Shown here: positions 43,401 through 51,771 of the stretch, in pieces
Position numbering within the stretch: position 1 is the first letter of the stretch
How the letters are laid out: each line of letters begins with the position of its first letter
Source of the DNA: Terribacillus sp. DMT04
GTDB lineage: Bacteria; Bacillota; Bacilli; Bacillales; Amphibacillaceae
DNA: 64,000 nt
Assembly (NCBI RefSeq): GCF_019056395.1
Contig: NZ_CP077639.1
Span: forward strand, 2,544,001 to 2,608,000
Direction of reading: 5' to 3'
Position numbers and translations under genes: made by a program
Notes under the pieces: generated by a model
Databases searched by the model: none
Told to the model about the DNA's origin: nothing
What the model saw: the letters and a program-made list of their open reading frames with translations, nothing else

Positions 43401-43673
43401 GGTGTTACACGCCTTCGTCCTATCCTGATGACAGCCATCGCAACAATCGGTGCACTAGCACCACTTGCCTTCGGATTTGAAGGCGGCGGTTCGGTTCTTA
43501 TTTCCAAAGGACTAGGTATTACCGTTATCGGCGGTCTCATCAGTTCTACCTTGCTGACACTTGTTATCGTGCCAATCGTGTACGAAATGACAACACGCTT
43601 CAGCCTGCAAGAGCATCATAAAGCAGAAAGACAGCGCCGCAAGGAAAGAAAACAGGCAAAAAAAGATGAATAA
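40476..43673 (+). CDS. RND-family efflux pump (SwrC/YerP-like)
   Basis: 1065-aa AcrB-like secondary transporter. Helix 1 at about 13-33, large external loop to about 355, helices in the middle including IGRVIDDSIVVVENIYRR (motif with Asp-Asp), second external loop and the C-terminal helices with GIVVTNAIVLVDRI. Residues about 249-273 are an Ala/Gln-rich low-complexity insertion in the first external loop. In B. subtilis SwrC gives self-resistance to surfactin and is needed for swarming; no surfactin genes are seen here. Start is GTG at 40476 with GAGGAG 7 nt upstream. Controlled by the divergent TetR protein. Confidence 0.92.
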   Translation: MRKFINFSLKNKVAVWLLTIMVVVTGIYAGTNMKLETLPDISVPVLSVTTTYPGAPPEEVLENVTEPLEQAVQSLDGVENLSSTSMQNASTIQLEYAYSKDLDEAETELKDALEKVQLPDDAEEPAASQMSFDAFPVITLSASNSNQSIEELTQTVERDLQPALEGIEGVGSVGISGQQVQEVQITYDEDALAENGLTQDTVGQIIQNSSDSYPLGLYQFGDSEKNVAVDGNIINLDDLRNLEIPLTGAASAQQAAGAQGGQAAAAAQAAQAPTELPTVQLQDIAEVEVVGEVESISRTNGEDSIGIDITKDPNANTVEVVNAVKDQIKQFEEDYDGLSITLTMDQGKPIEDSVHTMVNKALFGAIFAIIIILLFLRNIRSTIISVISIPLSILIGLIFLFAMDISLNIMTLGAITVAIGRVIDDSIVVVENIYRRMSLADEKLRGKELIIDATREMFIPILSSTVVTVAVFLPLGLVEGQIGELFLPFALAVVFSLLASLLVAITVVPMVAHTLFRKRLDRGITAEEAKTYQHKEEKPSKLANFYKRILNWTLTHKIITSAIAVVLLVGSLFLAPVIGVSFLPSTGEKMVVASYSPEPGQTREDIQAITAEAEDMLLDREGVETLQYTISSGGNPMAMSAGDSALFYLGYEDDFEDIQAETEAVVEELQGMTDQGEWGSIDMTGTGGSSAQYYVYGDSVEDIQTASQQIMDVMENNDDLTNVDSDASEQYDKYTIVANQEELATLGLTAAQVTGQLTNIGSQPSLATIQNEDGESLDVYVQVANESFENREDLENTTIQTSLGTEVALNEIAEIEDGQSPNTLQRRDEKLYGTVSADIKSSDVASATAALQADIDELELPDGVSIDQGGTSEQIAESFKQLGLAILAAIAIVYFVLVLTFGGALAPLAILFSLPFTVIGALVGLFIGGETISVSSLIGVLMLIGIVVTNAIVLVDRIIHKEKEGLTTREAILEAGVTRLRPILMTAIATIGALAPLAFGFEGGGSVLISKGLGITVIGGLISSTLLTLVIVPIVYEMTTRFSLQEHHKAERQRRKERKQAKKDE

Positions 43674-43734
43674 CTAAACAGAAAGGCCTGCAGTGCATCA
43701 CTGCAGGCTTTTCCTTTATATGGAGGTAAGGATA

Positions 43735-44248
43735 ATGAAAAAGAAGAAAGATCGTATTTTGTATACAGATGCACCTGACTCCCTTAATTTCCTGCAGTTT
43801 GTCCATAATTATGCCAAGCAAGAAAGACACTCATTTCCACAAGTTCCAAATAACCCATGGAAAGTACAAGAACCAAAAGTACTCATGCCGATGCTAAAAC
43901 AGCTATGGAACGAAACACTTCTATCACCTATCCCCTCCATACATATGTACAATCATAAAGAAGATTTTCAAGCACTCTTTTATGATGAAGATAGCTTTAA
44001 CAGCTGTTTGGAAACTTTCCAAGCATGGTGGGGAAACATGGTTGGAAAGATGGCCGTTGAACGGTATCTCGGGATTCAAAATGGCAACTCTTTGTACACC
44101 TTTTTCAAAAGATAATCTTGCCATACATCTAACATATGAAAATGACATTCTAGGTAACGCTTCGGTCGATGGCCGTATTGTACTGACGTTAAGAGAAACA
44201 CTCATACAAGAGGAAATGCTGCGCATTGTGCAAGAGCGCTTCGTCTGA
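43735..44248 (+). pseudogene. Unknown gene apparently split by a frameshift
   Basis: A 126-aa frame (43735-44115, ATG with TGGAGG upstream) starts MKKKKDRILYTDAPDSLN and ends abruptly after FFKR at a CCTTTTTCAAAA tract. The +1 frame continues at once with SKDNLAIHLTYENDILGNASVDGRIVLTLRETLIQEE to 44248, a segment with protein-like composition. One extra base in the T5 or A4 run would explain it, giving an original protein of about 170 aa. The family is not recognised. It could also be a sequencing error or two overlapping frames. It follows the RND pump by 60 nt and may be co-transcribed. Confidence 0.6.
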
Positions 44249-44302
44249 CTTCTCCTTTGCACTTTCACCTGGCCTTAAAGAATAGGTTGGGACAAAACTA
44301 GA

Positions 44303-44698
44303 TTAATTCATCCTAAAAGCGAACGATGACTAGATCCATACTTTTTAATGCAGCCCTCTAACGGCTGTTGCTCTCCGAATCTAGCTGTTATCGTCGGACA
44401 AGAATGGCATTTGAAGTAGACGCCGACAAGAAAATTGCTTCTTATTTTCGAGGAGTCTACGTATTCTATCTACACGAGTGAAGACTTCTATAACAAAAAT
44501 CAGCGTAGGAAATACACGGAGACTCCCGCGGGAGGAAGGCTAGGGGAGACCCCCGCAGTGCGTATTTTGCACAAGGAGGCTCCCCAGCCGCCCGCAGGAA
44601 AGCGTAGTGTATTTCCGAAGCGATGCTCTCAACTAAATTCCCAATGCAAAAAATCCAAACAATGCTGCATTTAATTGCAGTATTGCTTGAATTTTTAT
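44303..44698 (+). repeat. Dispersed intergenic repeat, long copy ending in a terminator
   Basis: About 395 bp sharing a common structure with the reverse complement of 55238-55585: TTAATTCATCCT and AAAGCGAACGA at the left end, then GACAAGAAAAT-GCTTCTTATTTTCGAGGAGTCTACGTATT, AACAAAAA-CAGCGTAGGAAATACACGGAGACTC, CAGCCGCCCGCAGGAAAGCG, GTGTATTTCCGAAGCGATGCTCTCA, and finally a hairpin built on AAAATCCAAACAATGCTGC/GCAGTATTGCTTGAATTTTT (44648-44698). A 53-bp core insertion, absent at 55.3 kb, is itself GC-rich and foldable. It lies between convergent genes and has no credible reading frame. Confidence 0.82.
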
Positions 44699-44768
44699 AT
44701 ATCTTAAACAGTTATGTCTCAGCCACGCTTTCTAATGAGGCATTTTAAATCAAGTGCTTCACACTTAT

Positions 44769-46226
44769 TTATTCTTTTTCCTGATTCCTTTTCGCTGTTA
44801 GCAAACTCACAACAGTCATCACCACGAGATTCACTACCAACGCAATAATCCCCGTATTTACATCATTCCATGCTCCTGACAAGAATGGGAATAAATCCAC
44901 TAGTGTAGTATGCGTCAGCGTAATATATGCGACCGTAGCTAATCCAGCAAGAATCCCTGCGCCTGCGCCGTACTTGTTGACGAAGTTCTTTTTCCCGAGA
45001 CTAAAGAACAACGATGGAGCCAGCTGGGTCATTAAGCTGTAGCCCATTAAAATAATATTGGACAATGTTGCTCCGCCATGCAGGGTGAACAGAACAGCGA
45101 CTAAGCTGACAACAGGAACAAGCAGCCGTGCTAGTTTCCCGATGGTTTGTTGTGATGATTTCGGAGCAAATACGTTATAAATGTTCTTTGCTAGTAATGT
45201 GGCTGTGCTCATAATCAGCAAAGAACCAGGTACTAAAGCTGTCAGTAAACCCGCTCCTCCTATCACGCCAATCACCCAAGGATCAAAGGTTTCCATAGAA
45301 ATCCGGATTAAGGCAAGATCCACATCTTCTCCTTCCAATCCAGGCACTGTTAAAATGGCGGCGGTTCCTACGAAAAAGACGAACAAAAGCATGAGTGTAT
45401 ACAGCGGGCTGATGATCGCGTTTTTTCGGAATACACGTGCATTTTTCGCCGTGTACGTCGAACTGAATACTTGCGGCCACATGTAAAATCCTAAAACAAG
45501 CAGCAAGACGGTCGAAATAACCCAAGTGACGCTGTTGCCATCATCCGGGAACCGCAGGAAGTCTGGATTGGCTGTGTGAACCGCTTCGAACATTGGCTGA
45601 AAGCCGCCAAAATAATGTAACGGCAAATAGATACCAAGAAAACAAATAACAACGACCATTACAATATCTTTAATCAACGCAGTCCATGCTGATCCGTGCA
45701 CGCCGGAAAGCATGACGTAAATCGTTAAACTGATGGCGCCAATCCATACAGCTGTTTCCATGGAAATAGCGCCGTACGAAGCTTGGGACACGATAATTCC
45801 TAAGCCCTTTAGCTGTACGACGATAACAGGTATCATGCCGATAACGCCAACTAATGCAACGAGCACGCCAAGATACGGGCTGTTGTATTTTTTCACAAAA
45901 AAGTCAGACTGTGACACCAGCTTGTGTTCTTTTGCATACCGCCAAATGACCGGTAACAGCCAGTACGAGACAACATACGACAAACAGATATACATTAGTA
46001 CATATAATGCTGGTGCTCCTTTTCCGTATGCCCAGCCGCTGCCGCCAAGGAAAGAGAACGTTGTATATATCTCTCCTGCCATGAGCAAGAAGACGAAGAT
46101 AGCACTAAACCCTCTTCCACCGACTGTCCATTGCTCGAGGTCCATCTGTTTTCCTTTGGTAGATCGAATGCCTAAGAAAACAGCTAACAGCAGAAATCCT
46201 AATATGATAATAAGTGCACTATTCAT
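44769..46226 (-). CDS. Sodium:solute symporter family transporter (YhjB-like)
   Basis: 485-aa membrane protein with about 13 helices. N-terminal EQWTVGGRGFSAIFVFLLMAGEIYTTFSFLGGSGWAYGKG is typical of the SSF branch whose genes pair with DUF3311 proteins. It overlaps the DUF3311 gene by 4 bp (ATGA), as yhjB follows yhjC in B. subtilis. Substrate unknown, probably a small metabolite such as a carboxylate taken up with Na+. The downstream dispersed repeat supplies a hairpin. Confidence 0.92.
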   Translation of the reverse strand: MNSALIIILGFLLLAVFLGIRSTKGKQMDLEQWTVGGRGFSAIFVFLLMAGEIYTTFSFLGGSGWAYGKGAPALYVLMYICLSYVVSYWLLPVIWRYAKEHKLVSQSDFFVKKYNSPYLGVLVALVGVIGMIPVIVVQLKGLGIIVSQASYGAISMETAVWIGAISLTIYVMLSGVHGSAWTALIKDIVMVVVICFLGIYLPLHYFGGFQPMFEAVHTANPDFLRFPDDGNSVTWVISTVLLLVLGFYMWPQVFSSTYTAKNARVFRKNAIISPLYTLMLLFVFFVGTAAILTVPGLEGEDVDLALIRISMETFDPWVIGVIGGAGLLTALVPGSLLIMSTATLLAKNIYNVFAPKSSQQTIGKLARLLVPVVSLVAVLFTLHGGATLSNIILMGYSLMTQLAPSLFFSLGKKNFVNKYGAGAGILAGLATVAYITLTHTTLVDLFPFLSGAWNDVNTGIIALVVNLVVMTVVSLLTAKRNQEKE

Positions 46227-46423
46227 TGTTCTTCATCCTCTTTATTTCGTGGGTCCAGCTTGTAGATAACAGCCAGAATAATACTAGTAAGTACAGTCCA
46301 TAAAACAATCCAAAACATAACAAACGGCATGGACAGTACAAATGGCTCCACTCTGTTCACGAGAGGAAGAAATCCTAACATCCCGACAAAAGGCAGGATC
46401 GTCAGAAAATATAATCGTTTCAT
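46223..46423 (-). CDS. DUF3311 small membrane protein (YhjC-like)
   Basis: 66 aa with two hydrophobic helices and conserved LPLVNRVEPFVLSMPFVMFWIVLWT. It is the usual small partner of SSF transporters and overlaps the transporter gene by 4 bp. The start ATG at 46421-46423 follows GAAGGTGA; the ATG six codons earlier has no room for a site. Ends in acidic NKEDEEQ. Confidence 0.88.
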   Translation of the reverse strand: MKRLYFLTILPFVGMLGFLPLVNRVEPFVLSMPFVMFWIVLWTVLTSIILAVIYKLDPRNKEDEEQ

Positions 46424-46525
46424 GATGTGATCACCTTCCAAGATAATGAGAACCTATAAAGTTCATGAAGCTATCATATGCTTTCTTTCGACAATTAGCA
46501 AAGACCTTATCTGCATGAAGGCATA

Positions 46526-46562
46526 AAAAACAGAGAAAACCGAAATTCGATTTTCTCTGTAT
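46526..46562 (-). terminator. Terminator of the gluconate operon
   Basis: ACAGAGAAAA pairs with TTTTCTCTGT (loop about 12 nt), followed on the minus strand by TTTTTTAT. Just past the gntP stop. Confidence 0.85.
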
Positions 46563-46579
46563 CGTTTACTAGATATGCA

Positions 46580-47905
46580 TTAAACAAAGAGATCCATAAT
46601 CAATACGCCGCCAAAAGCAACAAATGCGAGAATCGTTTCCAGCACGGTCCATGTGCGGAATGTCTCTTTCACCGTTAAGCCCAAGTATTCTTTGACCATC
46701 CAGAAACCGGCGTCATTGACATGAGATAACATAAGAGAACCTGCGCCCGTTGCAATAACTAGCAACTCCAAATTCACACCGCTCATATGCGTAATGATTG
46801 GCGATACAATGCCTGCAGCTGTTGTCAGCGCCACCGTTGCAGATCCAGTTGCGACCCGAATCAGACCAGCAACAAGAAATGCTAGCACAATTGGAGAAAG
46901 AGATAAATTCGTCGACATTTGGGCGATTGTGTCACCAACACCACTGTCGATGAGTACTTGCTTGAATCCGCCGCCAGCTCCGATAATTAAGATGATAGAA
47001 CCGACAGGCAAGATGCACTCTTCTGTCATTTTCTTTAATCGATCGCGGTCCATTCCCTGACGGAAGCCAAGGAGATAATAAGCGAAAAAGACAGCAACCA
47101 ATAATGCTACTAATGGACTTCCAATGAAAACGAGCAGTTCTTCAGCCAAATTAGGCAGCCACCGCAAATACGGACCAATCGCTGACAAAATCATGAGTAA
47201 CACCGGCAGCAAAATAACAAAGAAACTAATGCCTGTTCCCGGCATGCTCTCCGGCTGCGTCACTTTAATGAGATTCGGCTCGCCTTGCGGAATAACTCGC
47301 TTTTGCACCCATTTTGCAAATACCGGACCTCCAAGAATACCAGCTGGTATCGCAATAATAAGGGAATACAATAACACCATGCCTAGATCTGCTTCATAAA
47401 TACTAATTGCGGCAAGCGCTCCTGGATGCGGAGGCACAAGGCCGTGCACGATTGAAAGACCCGCTATGACCGGCAAAGAAATCAGCAAAATGTTTTGCTT
47501 GGTCGTTTTATAAATACTAATCACCAGCGGTAGTACGATTAAGATACCTACTTCAAAAAAGACCGGGATTCCAATAATAAAACCGGCTAAGAACATAGCC
47601 CACGGCAATCTTTTTGGTCCAAACTTCTCGACAAAGAAATTCGCTACTTGATTACCAGCGCCAGAATCGGCCATCATCTTACCAAGTATTGTTCCTAATG
47701 CCAGAATGCCGACAAGGTGGCCAAGCACGCCGCCGACTCCGGTTTCATAAGCTTTTACAATTTCATCAAATGAAAGACCTGCCGTAATGGCCAGGAAAAG
47801 ACTTGCAACCGTTAAGCTGATAAACGCATGCCATTTGAAAACCGTAACACCAATAATAACGATAATGATAGCTAATAAAGTCATAGATAAAAGATAGATA
47901 TCCAT
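46580..47905 (-). CDS. gntP: Gluconate permease
   Basis: 441-aa GntP-family permease with about 12-14 helices. Features: GVGGVLGHLVGILALGTILGKMMADSGAG, PLVISIYKTTKQNILLISLPVIAGLSIVHGLVPPHPG (family signature with the HG..PPHPG motif). I start at the ATG 47903-47905 with AGAGGGGA upstream; the ATG 13 codons earlier lies in the cre-like site. Third gene of the operon after gnd and gntK; a cre-like sequence separates it from gntK. Confidence 0.93.
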   Translation of the reverse strand: MDIYLLSMTLLAIIIVIIGVTVFKWHAFISLTVASLFLAITAGLSFDEIVKAYETGVGGVLGHLVGILALGTILGKMMADSGAGNQVANFFVEKFGPKRLPWAMFLAGFIIGIPVFFEVGILIVLPLVISIYKTTKQNILLISLPVIAGLSIVHGLVPPHPGALAAISIYEADLGMVLLYSLIIAIPAGILGGPVFAKWVQKRVIPQGEPNLIKVTQPESMPGTGISFFVILLPVLLMILSAIGPYLRWLPNLAEELLVFIGSPLVALLVAVFFAYYLLGFRQGMDRDRLKKMTEECILPVGSIILIIGAGGGFKQVLIDSGVGDTIAQMSTNLSLSPIVLAFLVAGLIRVATGSATVALTTAAGIVSPIITHMSGVNLELLVIATGAGSLMLSHVNDAGFWMVKEYLGLTVKETFRTWTVLETILAFVAFGGVLIMDLFV

Positions 47906-47929
47906 CTCGTTTTCCCCTCTTCTCTGTTG

Positions 47930-47943
47930 TATAAGCGCTTTCA
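47930..47943 (-). promoter_or_regulatory. cre-like site between gntK and gntP
   Basis: The minus strand reads TGAAAGCGCTTATA, 13/14 to the cre consensus (A in place of C at position 13). It may act as a roadblock for gntP expression in glucose. Confidence 0.6.
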
Positions 47944-47967
47944 TGCCTTAAAGCAGAGAAAGCCGCA

Positions 47968-49509
47968 TTATTGCAGCATTCTCCGCTGGAAATCAGCAAT
48001 TCGTGCATATTCTGTTTCGAAAGTCCGAGACAACTGAATATAAATGCTCATCAGCTCTTGATAAACATCTACACATTCTGGATTTGGCGTATGGTGGTGT
48101 GTGTGTCCAATCATGTCATTGACAACAGCAAATGAATCGATATCACCGAGGCTGTACAAACCAAGTACTGCCGCTCCGAGACAAGAGCTTTCATAGCTTT
48201 CCGGAATATGCACATCTTGGTTAAAGATATCGGCCATCATTTGTCTCCACATGCTAGAACGCGCGAAACCGCCAGTTGCTTGAATCTTTTTCGGACTGCC
48301 TGTCAATTCGGTCAACGCTAACAGTACTGAGTAAAGATTGAATAAAACACCTTCCAGAACTGCACGGATCATATGCTCTTTCTTATGATGCAGTCCCAGT
48401 CCAAAGAAGGAACCGCGGGCATTCGCATCCCAAAGCGGGGCGCGCTCTCCGGCTAAATAAGGGTGGAATAACAAGCCATCTGATCCTGGTTTTACGAGTG
48501 ATGCAATCTGGGTGAGCACTTCATACGGATCAATACCGAGCCGTGCCGCCGTTTCCGTTTCGGCTGCACCTAGCTCATCACGTACCCAACGAAGTACAAC
48601 ACCGCCATTATTGACCGGACCGCCAACGACCCAATGATTCTCTGTCAGCGCATAACAAAAGATACGGCCCTTTGGATCTGTTGTAGGCTTGTCTGTAACG
48701 GCTCGAATAGCTCCGCTTGTTCCGATGGTGACGGCTACAACGCCTTCTTCTACTGCACCTACCCCAAGATTGGACAAAACACCGTCACTTGCCCCGACGA
48801 TGAACGGCGTTTGCCGCAGCACGCCGAGTTCTTCTGCCATCTGTTCTGTCAGACCGACGAATTGATACGTCGTTGATACCGGTTCGGATAGCTGATTGGC
48901 GGTAACACCAGCAACTGCTAGCGCTTCCTCATCCCAAGCGAGCTTCTCCAAGTTGAACATGCCTGTTGCAGAAGCAATTGAATAATCGACTTTATAGCTG
49001 CCGAATAGCTTGAAGAACACATATTCTTTTATGGAAATGAATTTAGCTGTTTGTTCGAAAACCACTGGGTGCTCTTCTTTTAGCCAGCGCAGCTTCGACA
49101 GTGGCGCCATTGGGTGAATCGGTGTGCCAGTACGCTCATAAATACGATGACTGTCTGTTTCTTCCTTGATTTGCTCCGTCCATTTTGTTGCTCGGTTATC
49201 AGCCCAGGTGATACATGCTGTGAGCGGTTTATGGTTGGCATCGACAGCAATCACGCTATGCATGGCAGAACTAAAGGAAATGCAGCGTATCGCTGCCGGG
49301 TCCACGCCGCTAATACGGATTGTATCTTGAATGGTGGAAATGACAGCTTGGTATATTACTTCCGGATCTTGCTCAGCTGTTTCCGCTGTTGGCGAATGCA
49401 ACGGATATTCGATACCTTCCTTTGCAATTACTTCACCAGTTGTTGTGAACAGGACGGCCTTCGTACTCGTCGTCCCCATATCTACGCCGATCATATAGGA
49501 AGCTTGCAA
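47968..49509 (-). CDS. gntK: Gluconokinase
   Basis: 513-aa FGGY-family sugar kinase phosphorylating gluconate to 6-phosphogluconate. Nucleotide motif IGVDMGTTSTKAVLF at the N-terminus, TIGTSGAIRAV, and the C-terminal FGGY element ATGGFARSSMWRQMMADIF. TTG start at 49507-49509 with strong GGGGAGGGG. Second gene of gnd-gntK-gntP. Confidence 0.94.
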   Translation of the reverse strand: MQASYMIGVDMGTTSTKAVLFTTTGEVIAKEGIEYPLHSPTAETAEQDPEVIYQAVISTIQDTIRISGVDPAAIRCISFSSAMHSVIAVDANHKPLTACITWADNRATKWTEQIKEETDSHRIYERTGTPIHPMAPLSKLRWLKEEHPVVFEQTAKFISIKEYVFFKLFGSYKVDYSIASATGMFNLEKLAWDEEALAVAGVTANQLSEPVSTTYQFVGLTEQMAEELGVLRQTPFIVGASDGVLSNLGVGAVEEGVVAVTIGTSGAIRAVTDKPTTDPKGRIFCYALTENHWVVGGPVNNGGVVLRWVRDELGAAETETAARLGIDPYEVLTQIASLVKPGSDGLLFHPYLAGERAPLWDANARGSFFGLGLHHKKEHMIRAVLEGVLFNLYSVLLALTELTGSPKKIQATGGFARSSMWRQMMADIFNQDVHIPESYESSCLGAAVLGLYSLGDIDSFAVVNDMIGHTHHHTPNPECVDVYQELMSIYIQLSRTFETEYARIADFQRRMLQ

Positions 49510-49529
49510 CTTCTTCCCCTCCCCTTTTG

Positions 49530-50426
49530 TTAGCGTTTCACCACTGCGTGACCGCCGAATTCATTTCGCAATGCTGCGACTACTTTTCCAGAGAACGTAT
49601 CTTCATCTAATGAGCGATAGCGCATCATAAGTGACATCGCGATTACAGGTGTTGCTGCTTGCAGCTCAAGTGCTGTTTCGACTGTCCATTTACCTTCACC
49701 AGAAGAATGCATCACACCGCGAATGGCATCAAGATTCGGATCTTTGCTAAATGCGGATTCAACGAGTTCCATCAGCCAAGAGCGAATAACTGAACCGTTG
49801 TTCCACACTTTCGCAACATGCTCATAATCAAAGTCAAAATCACTTTTTTCTAGTACTTCAAAGCCTTCTGCAATCGACTGCATCATGCCGTATTCCACGC
49901 CGTTGTGGACCATTTTCAAAAAGTGGCCGCTTCCGCTTTTGCCAGCGTAATGATAGCCATTTTCCACACTGATTGCTTGGAAGATTGGTTCAATTGTTTT
50001 GAACACTTCTGCGTCTCCGCCAATCATCGTGCACACGCCATGACGCGCTCCATCTGTTCCGCCGCTTGTCCCTACATCAAAGAAATGAATACCATGTTCA
50101 GCAAAAGCTTTTGCACGTTCTACCGATTCTTTGTAGTTGGAGTTTCCGCCGTCCATCAGAATATCTCCTTCCGATAGATACCCCTTTAGCTCTTCCAGCA
50201 CTTTTTCCGTGATTTCTCCAGCAGGAACCATTGACCAGATTATCTTCGGGCTTGGCAGCTTATCCGCTAATTCTTTCAAAGAAGCAGCTGCTTCTCCCTT
50301 TGTCTCAGCAAATTTTGTGCGCGCTTCTTCATTTACATCAAAAGCAACAATCTCAAAATTATTGTCTAGCAAGTTCAAACCAAGATTGAATCCCATTTTT
50401 CCAAGACCGATTAATCCAATATGCAT
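49530..50426 (-). CDS. gnd: 6-phosphogluconate dehydrogenase, short (YqeC/GndA) type
   Basis: 298-aa decarboxylating dehydrogenase producing ribulose 5-phosphate. Rossmann motif IGLIGLGKMGFNLG at residues 3-16, DGGNSNYKESVERA (catalytic region), GTSGGTDGARHGVCTMIGGD, and the sugar-phosphate region KMVHNGVEYGMMQSIAEG. It belongs to the short class of about 300 aa, not the 468-aa GntZ class. First gene of the gluconate operon, divergent from an RpiR-type regulator. ATG with AAGGAG. Confidence 0.92.
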   Translation of the reverse strand: MHIGLIGLGKMGFNLGLNLLDNNFEIVAFDVNEEARTKFAETKGEAAASLKELADKLPSPKIIWSMVPAGEITEKVLEELKGYLSEGDILMDGGNSNYKESVERAKAFAEHGIHFFDVGTSGGTDGARHGVCTMIGGDAEVFKTIEPIFQAISVENGYHYAGKSGSGHFLKMVHNGVEYGMMQSIAEGFEVLEKSDFDFDYEHVAKVWNNGSVIRSWLMELVESAFSKDPNLDAIRGVMHSSGEGKWTVETALELQAATPVIAMSLMMRYRSLDEDTFSGKVVAALRNEFGGHAVVKR

Positions 50427-50443
50427 GATATATATGCTCCTTC

Positions 50444-50506
50444 AAAATAATTTTCAATTTATGATACCATAATAAGAAAATAATTTTCATATTGCAAGCG
50501 ATTACA
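50444..50506. promoter_or_regulatory. Gluconate operon control region: tandem operators and cre-like box
   Basis: AAAATAATTTTCA occurs twice (50444-50456 and 50477-50489), start-to-start 33 bp or three helical turns, each almost palindromic. A cre-like TGTAATCGCTTGCA (minus strand, 50493-50506, 13/14) adjoins the second. The twin copies are the probable sites of the divergent RpiR regulator. Confidence 0.65.
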
Positions 50507-50560
50507 GTAAATTAATGCTATACTACTCCTAACAATTAAGACGAAAGCGAGCTGATTTTC

Positions 50561-51406
50561 TTGGCACAGCAAGGTTTAGCGGGCATTCGCTCTCACTACC
50601 CGAGACTAAGTGATAAAGAAAAAAAGATAGCCGATTTCATACTCAAACAGCCCGAAACAATCGTACACCAGACAATTAGCCAAGTAGCCGACCACTTAGA
50701 TGTAGCAGATGCTACAGTATCCCGTTTTTGTAAGCGCATCGGTTACAAGGGCTATCAAGCATTAAAAATTGCATTAGCGCCTGAAATTATGGCACCGAAT
50801 GACATGCTGCATGAAGATATTACAGACAGTGATGACGCAAGAATGGTAGCTGAAAAAATTTTTCAATCCAATATACGAACGTTGGAAAACACGTTGCAAG
50901 TACTCGGTGAAAAGGAGCTTGAACAGGCAGCCGAACTGCTACTTCATGCCAATAGAGTAGAGTTTTATGGCTTTGGCGGGTCCAATACGGTCGCAATGGA
51001 TGCGTACCATAAATTTGTCCGCTCAGGCGTACCTGCTTTCGCCTTTCCTGATGGTCATTTGCAGCTGATGTCTGCTTCCCAGCTGTCTGCTGAAGATGTC
51101 GCTTTTATCTTTTCTCATTCAGGTGCCAGCAAAGACGCTTATCAACTGCTTCAAACAGTGAAGAAATCCGGAGCCAAAACAATCGCCATTACCGGCTTTC
51201 CAAAATCGCCTATCGGCCAGCAAGTAGACGTTGCATTACATACAAGCTCCGAAGAAACAGCTTACCGATCGGAAGCACTTGCTTCCCGCATTGCACAGCT
51301 AAGTATTATTGATGCTTTGTATGTCGCAGTTATTATGCGCCAAAAAGACAAAGCCCAAGCATCCGTAGAAAAAGTTCGGAATGCAATCGCTGCAACAAAA
51401 ATGTGA
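50561..51406 (+). CDS. RpiR-family transcriptional regulator of gluconate genes
   Basis: 281 aa. N-terminal RpiR helix-turn-helix (about 1-77: SDKEKKIADFILKQPETI, DVADATVSRFCKRIGYKGYQALK) and C-terminal SIS phosphosugar-binding domain (about 125-265: VEFYGFGGSNTVAMDAYHKFVRSG). Divergent from gnd-gntK-gntP, so it likely senses 6-phosphogluconate or a related sugar phosphate. TTG start at 50561 with only a weak AAAGCGAG, implying low expression. B. subtilis uses a GntR protein instead, so the regulator type differs. Confidence 0.88.
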   Translation: MAQQGLAGIRSHYPRLSDKEKKIADFILKQPETIVHQTISQVADHLDVADATVSRFCKRIGYKGYQALKIALAPEIMAPNDMLHEDITDSDDARMVAEKIFQSNIRTLENTLQVLGEKELEQAAELLLHANRVEFYGFGGSNTVAMDAYHKFVRSGVPAFAFPDGHLQLMSASQLSAEDVAFIFSHSGASKDAYQLLQTVKKSGAKTIAITGFPKSPIGQQVDVALHTSSEETAYRSEALASRIAQLSIIDALYVAVIMRQKDKAQASVEKVRNAIAATKM

Positions 51407-51674
51407 CCCTTCGGAAACAGGACAGGTCACATGAAAAAGTGCGGGAGTATCTGCTAATAGTACGCATGGAACGTTATCTCTATCAAATGACTTTCAGTAA
51501 AACAGCATCTATAAAAGAGCAAGCGCTTCCGTTCTTCAGGAGGGATGATGTTGCAACGAGAAAACATTGGCATTCTAGTACCTCTCATCATTGCTTCTTT
51601 CTGCTAGCACTTTTGAAGTCTATTATGAAAAGTAAGCCGTACAACGGAAATAGGAGTTCAAGTTTTCATGATGC
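51407..51674. other. Gene-free stretch after the RpiR regulator
   Basis: No supported gene; a 109-codon frame in it has unbiased composition and no ribosome site. The right end carries GGAAATAGGAGTTCAAG and leads into the terminator hairpin of the dispersed repeat family, so it may be a decayed copy. Confidence 0.45.
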
Positions 51675-51724
51675 AAAAAATCCAAACTCTTCTGCTATTA
51701 ACTGCAGTAGTGTTTGGATTTTTT
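51675..51724. terminator. Terminator hairpin of the dispersed repeat family
   Basis: AAAAAATCCAAACxC...CTGC and GCAG...GTGTTTGGATTTTTT pair strongly. The same hairpin (AAAATCCAAACA...GCTGC) ends the repeats at 44.7 kb and 55.2 kb and, in altered form, 24.8 kb. It lies between the convergent rpiR and pucR-type genes. Confidence 0.85.
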
Positions 51725-51771
51725 ATAGATAAAACAAGATTCATATTATGCCCTTTTAAAACAGTTCTAAA

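Noticed and set aside
51403-51732. 109-codon frame overlapping the end of the RpiR regulator
   Set aside because: Runs into the terminator hairpin, has no ribosome site and a composition unlike protein.
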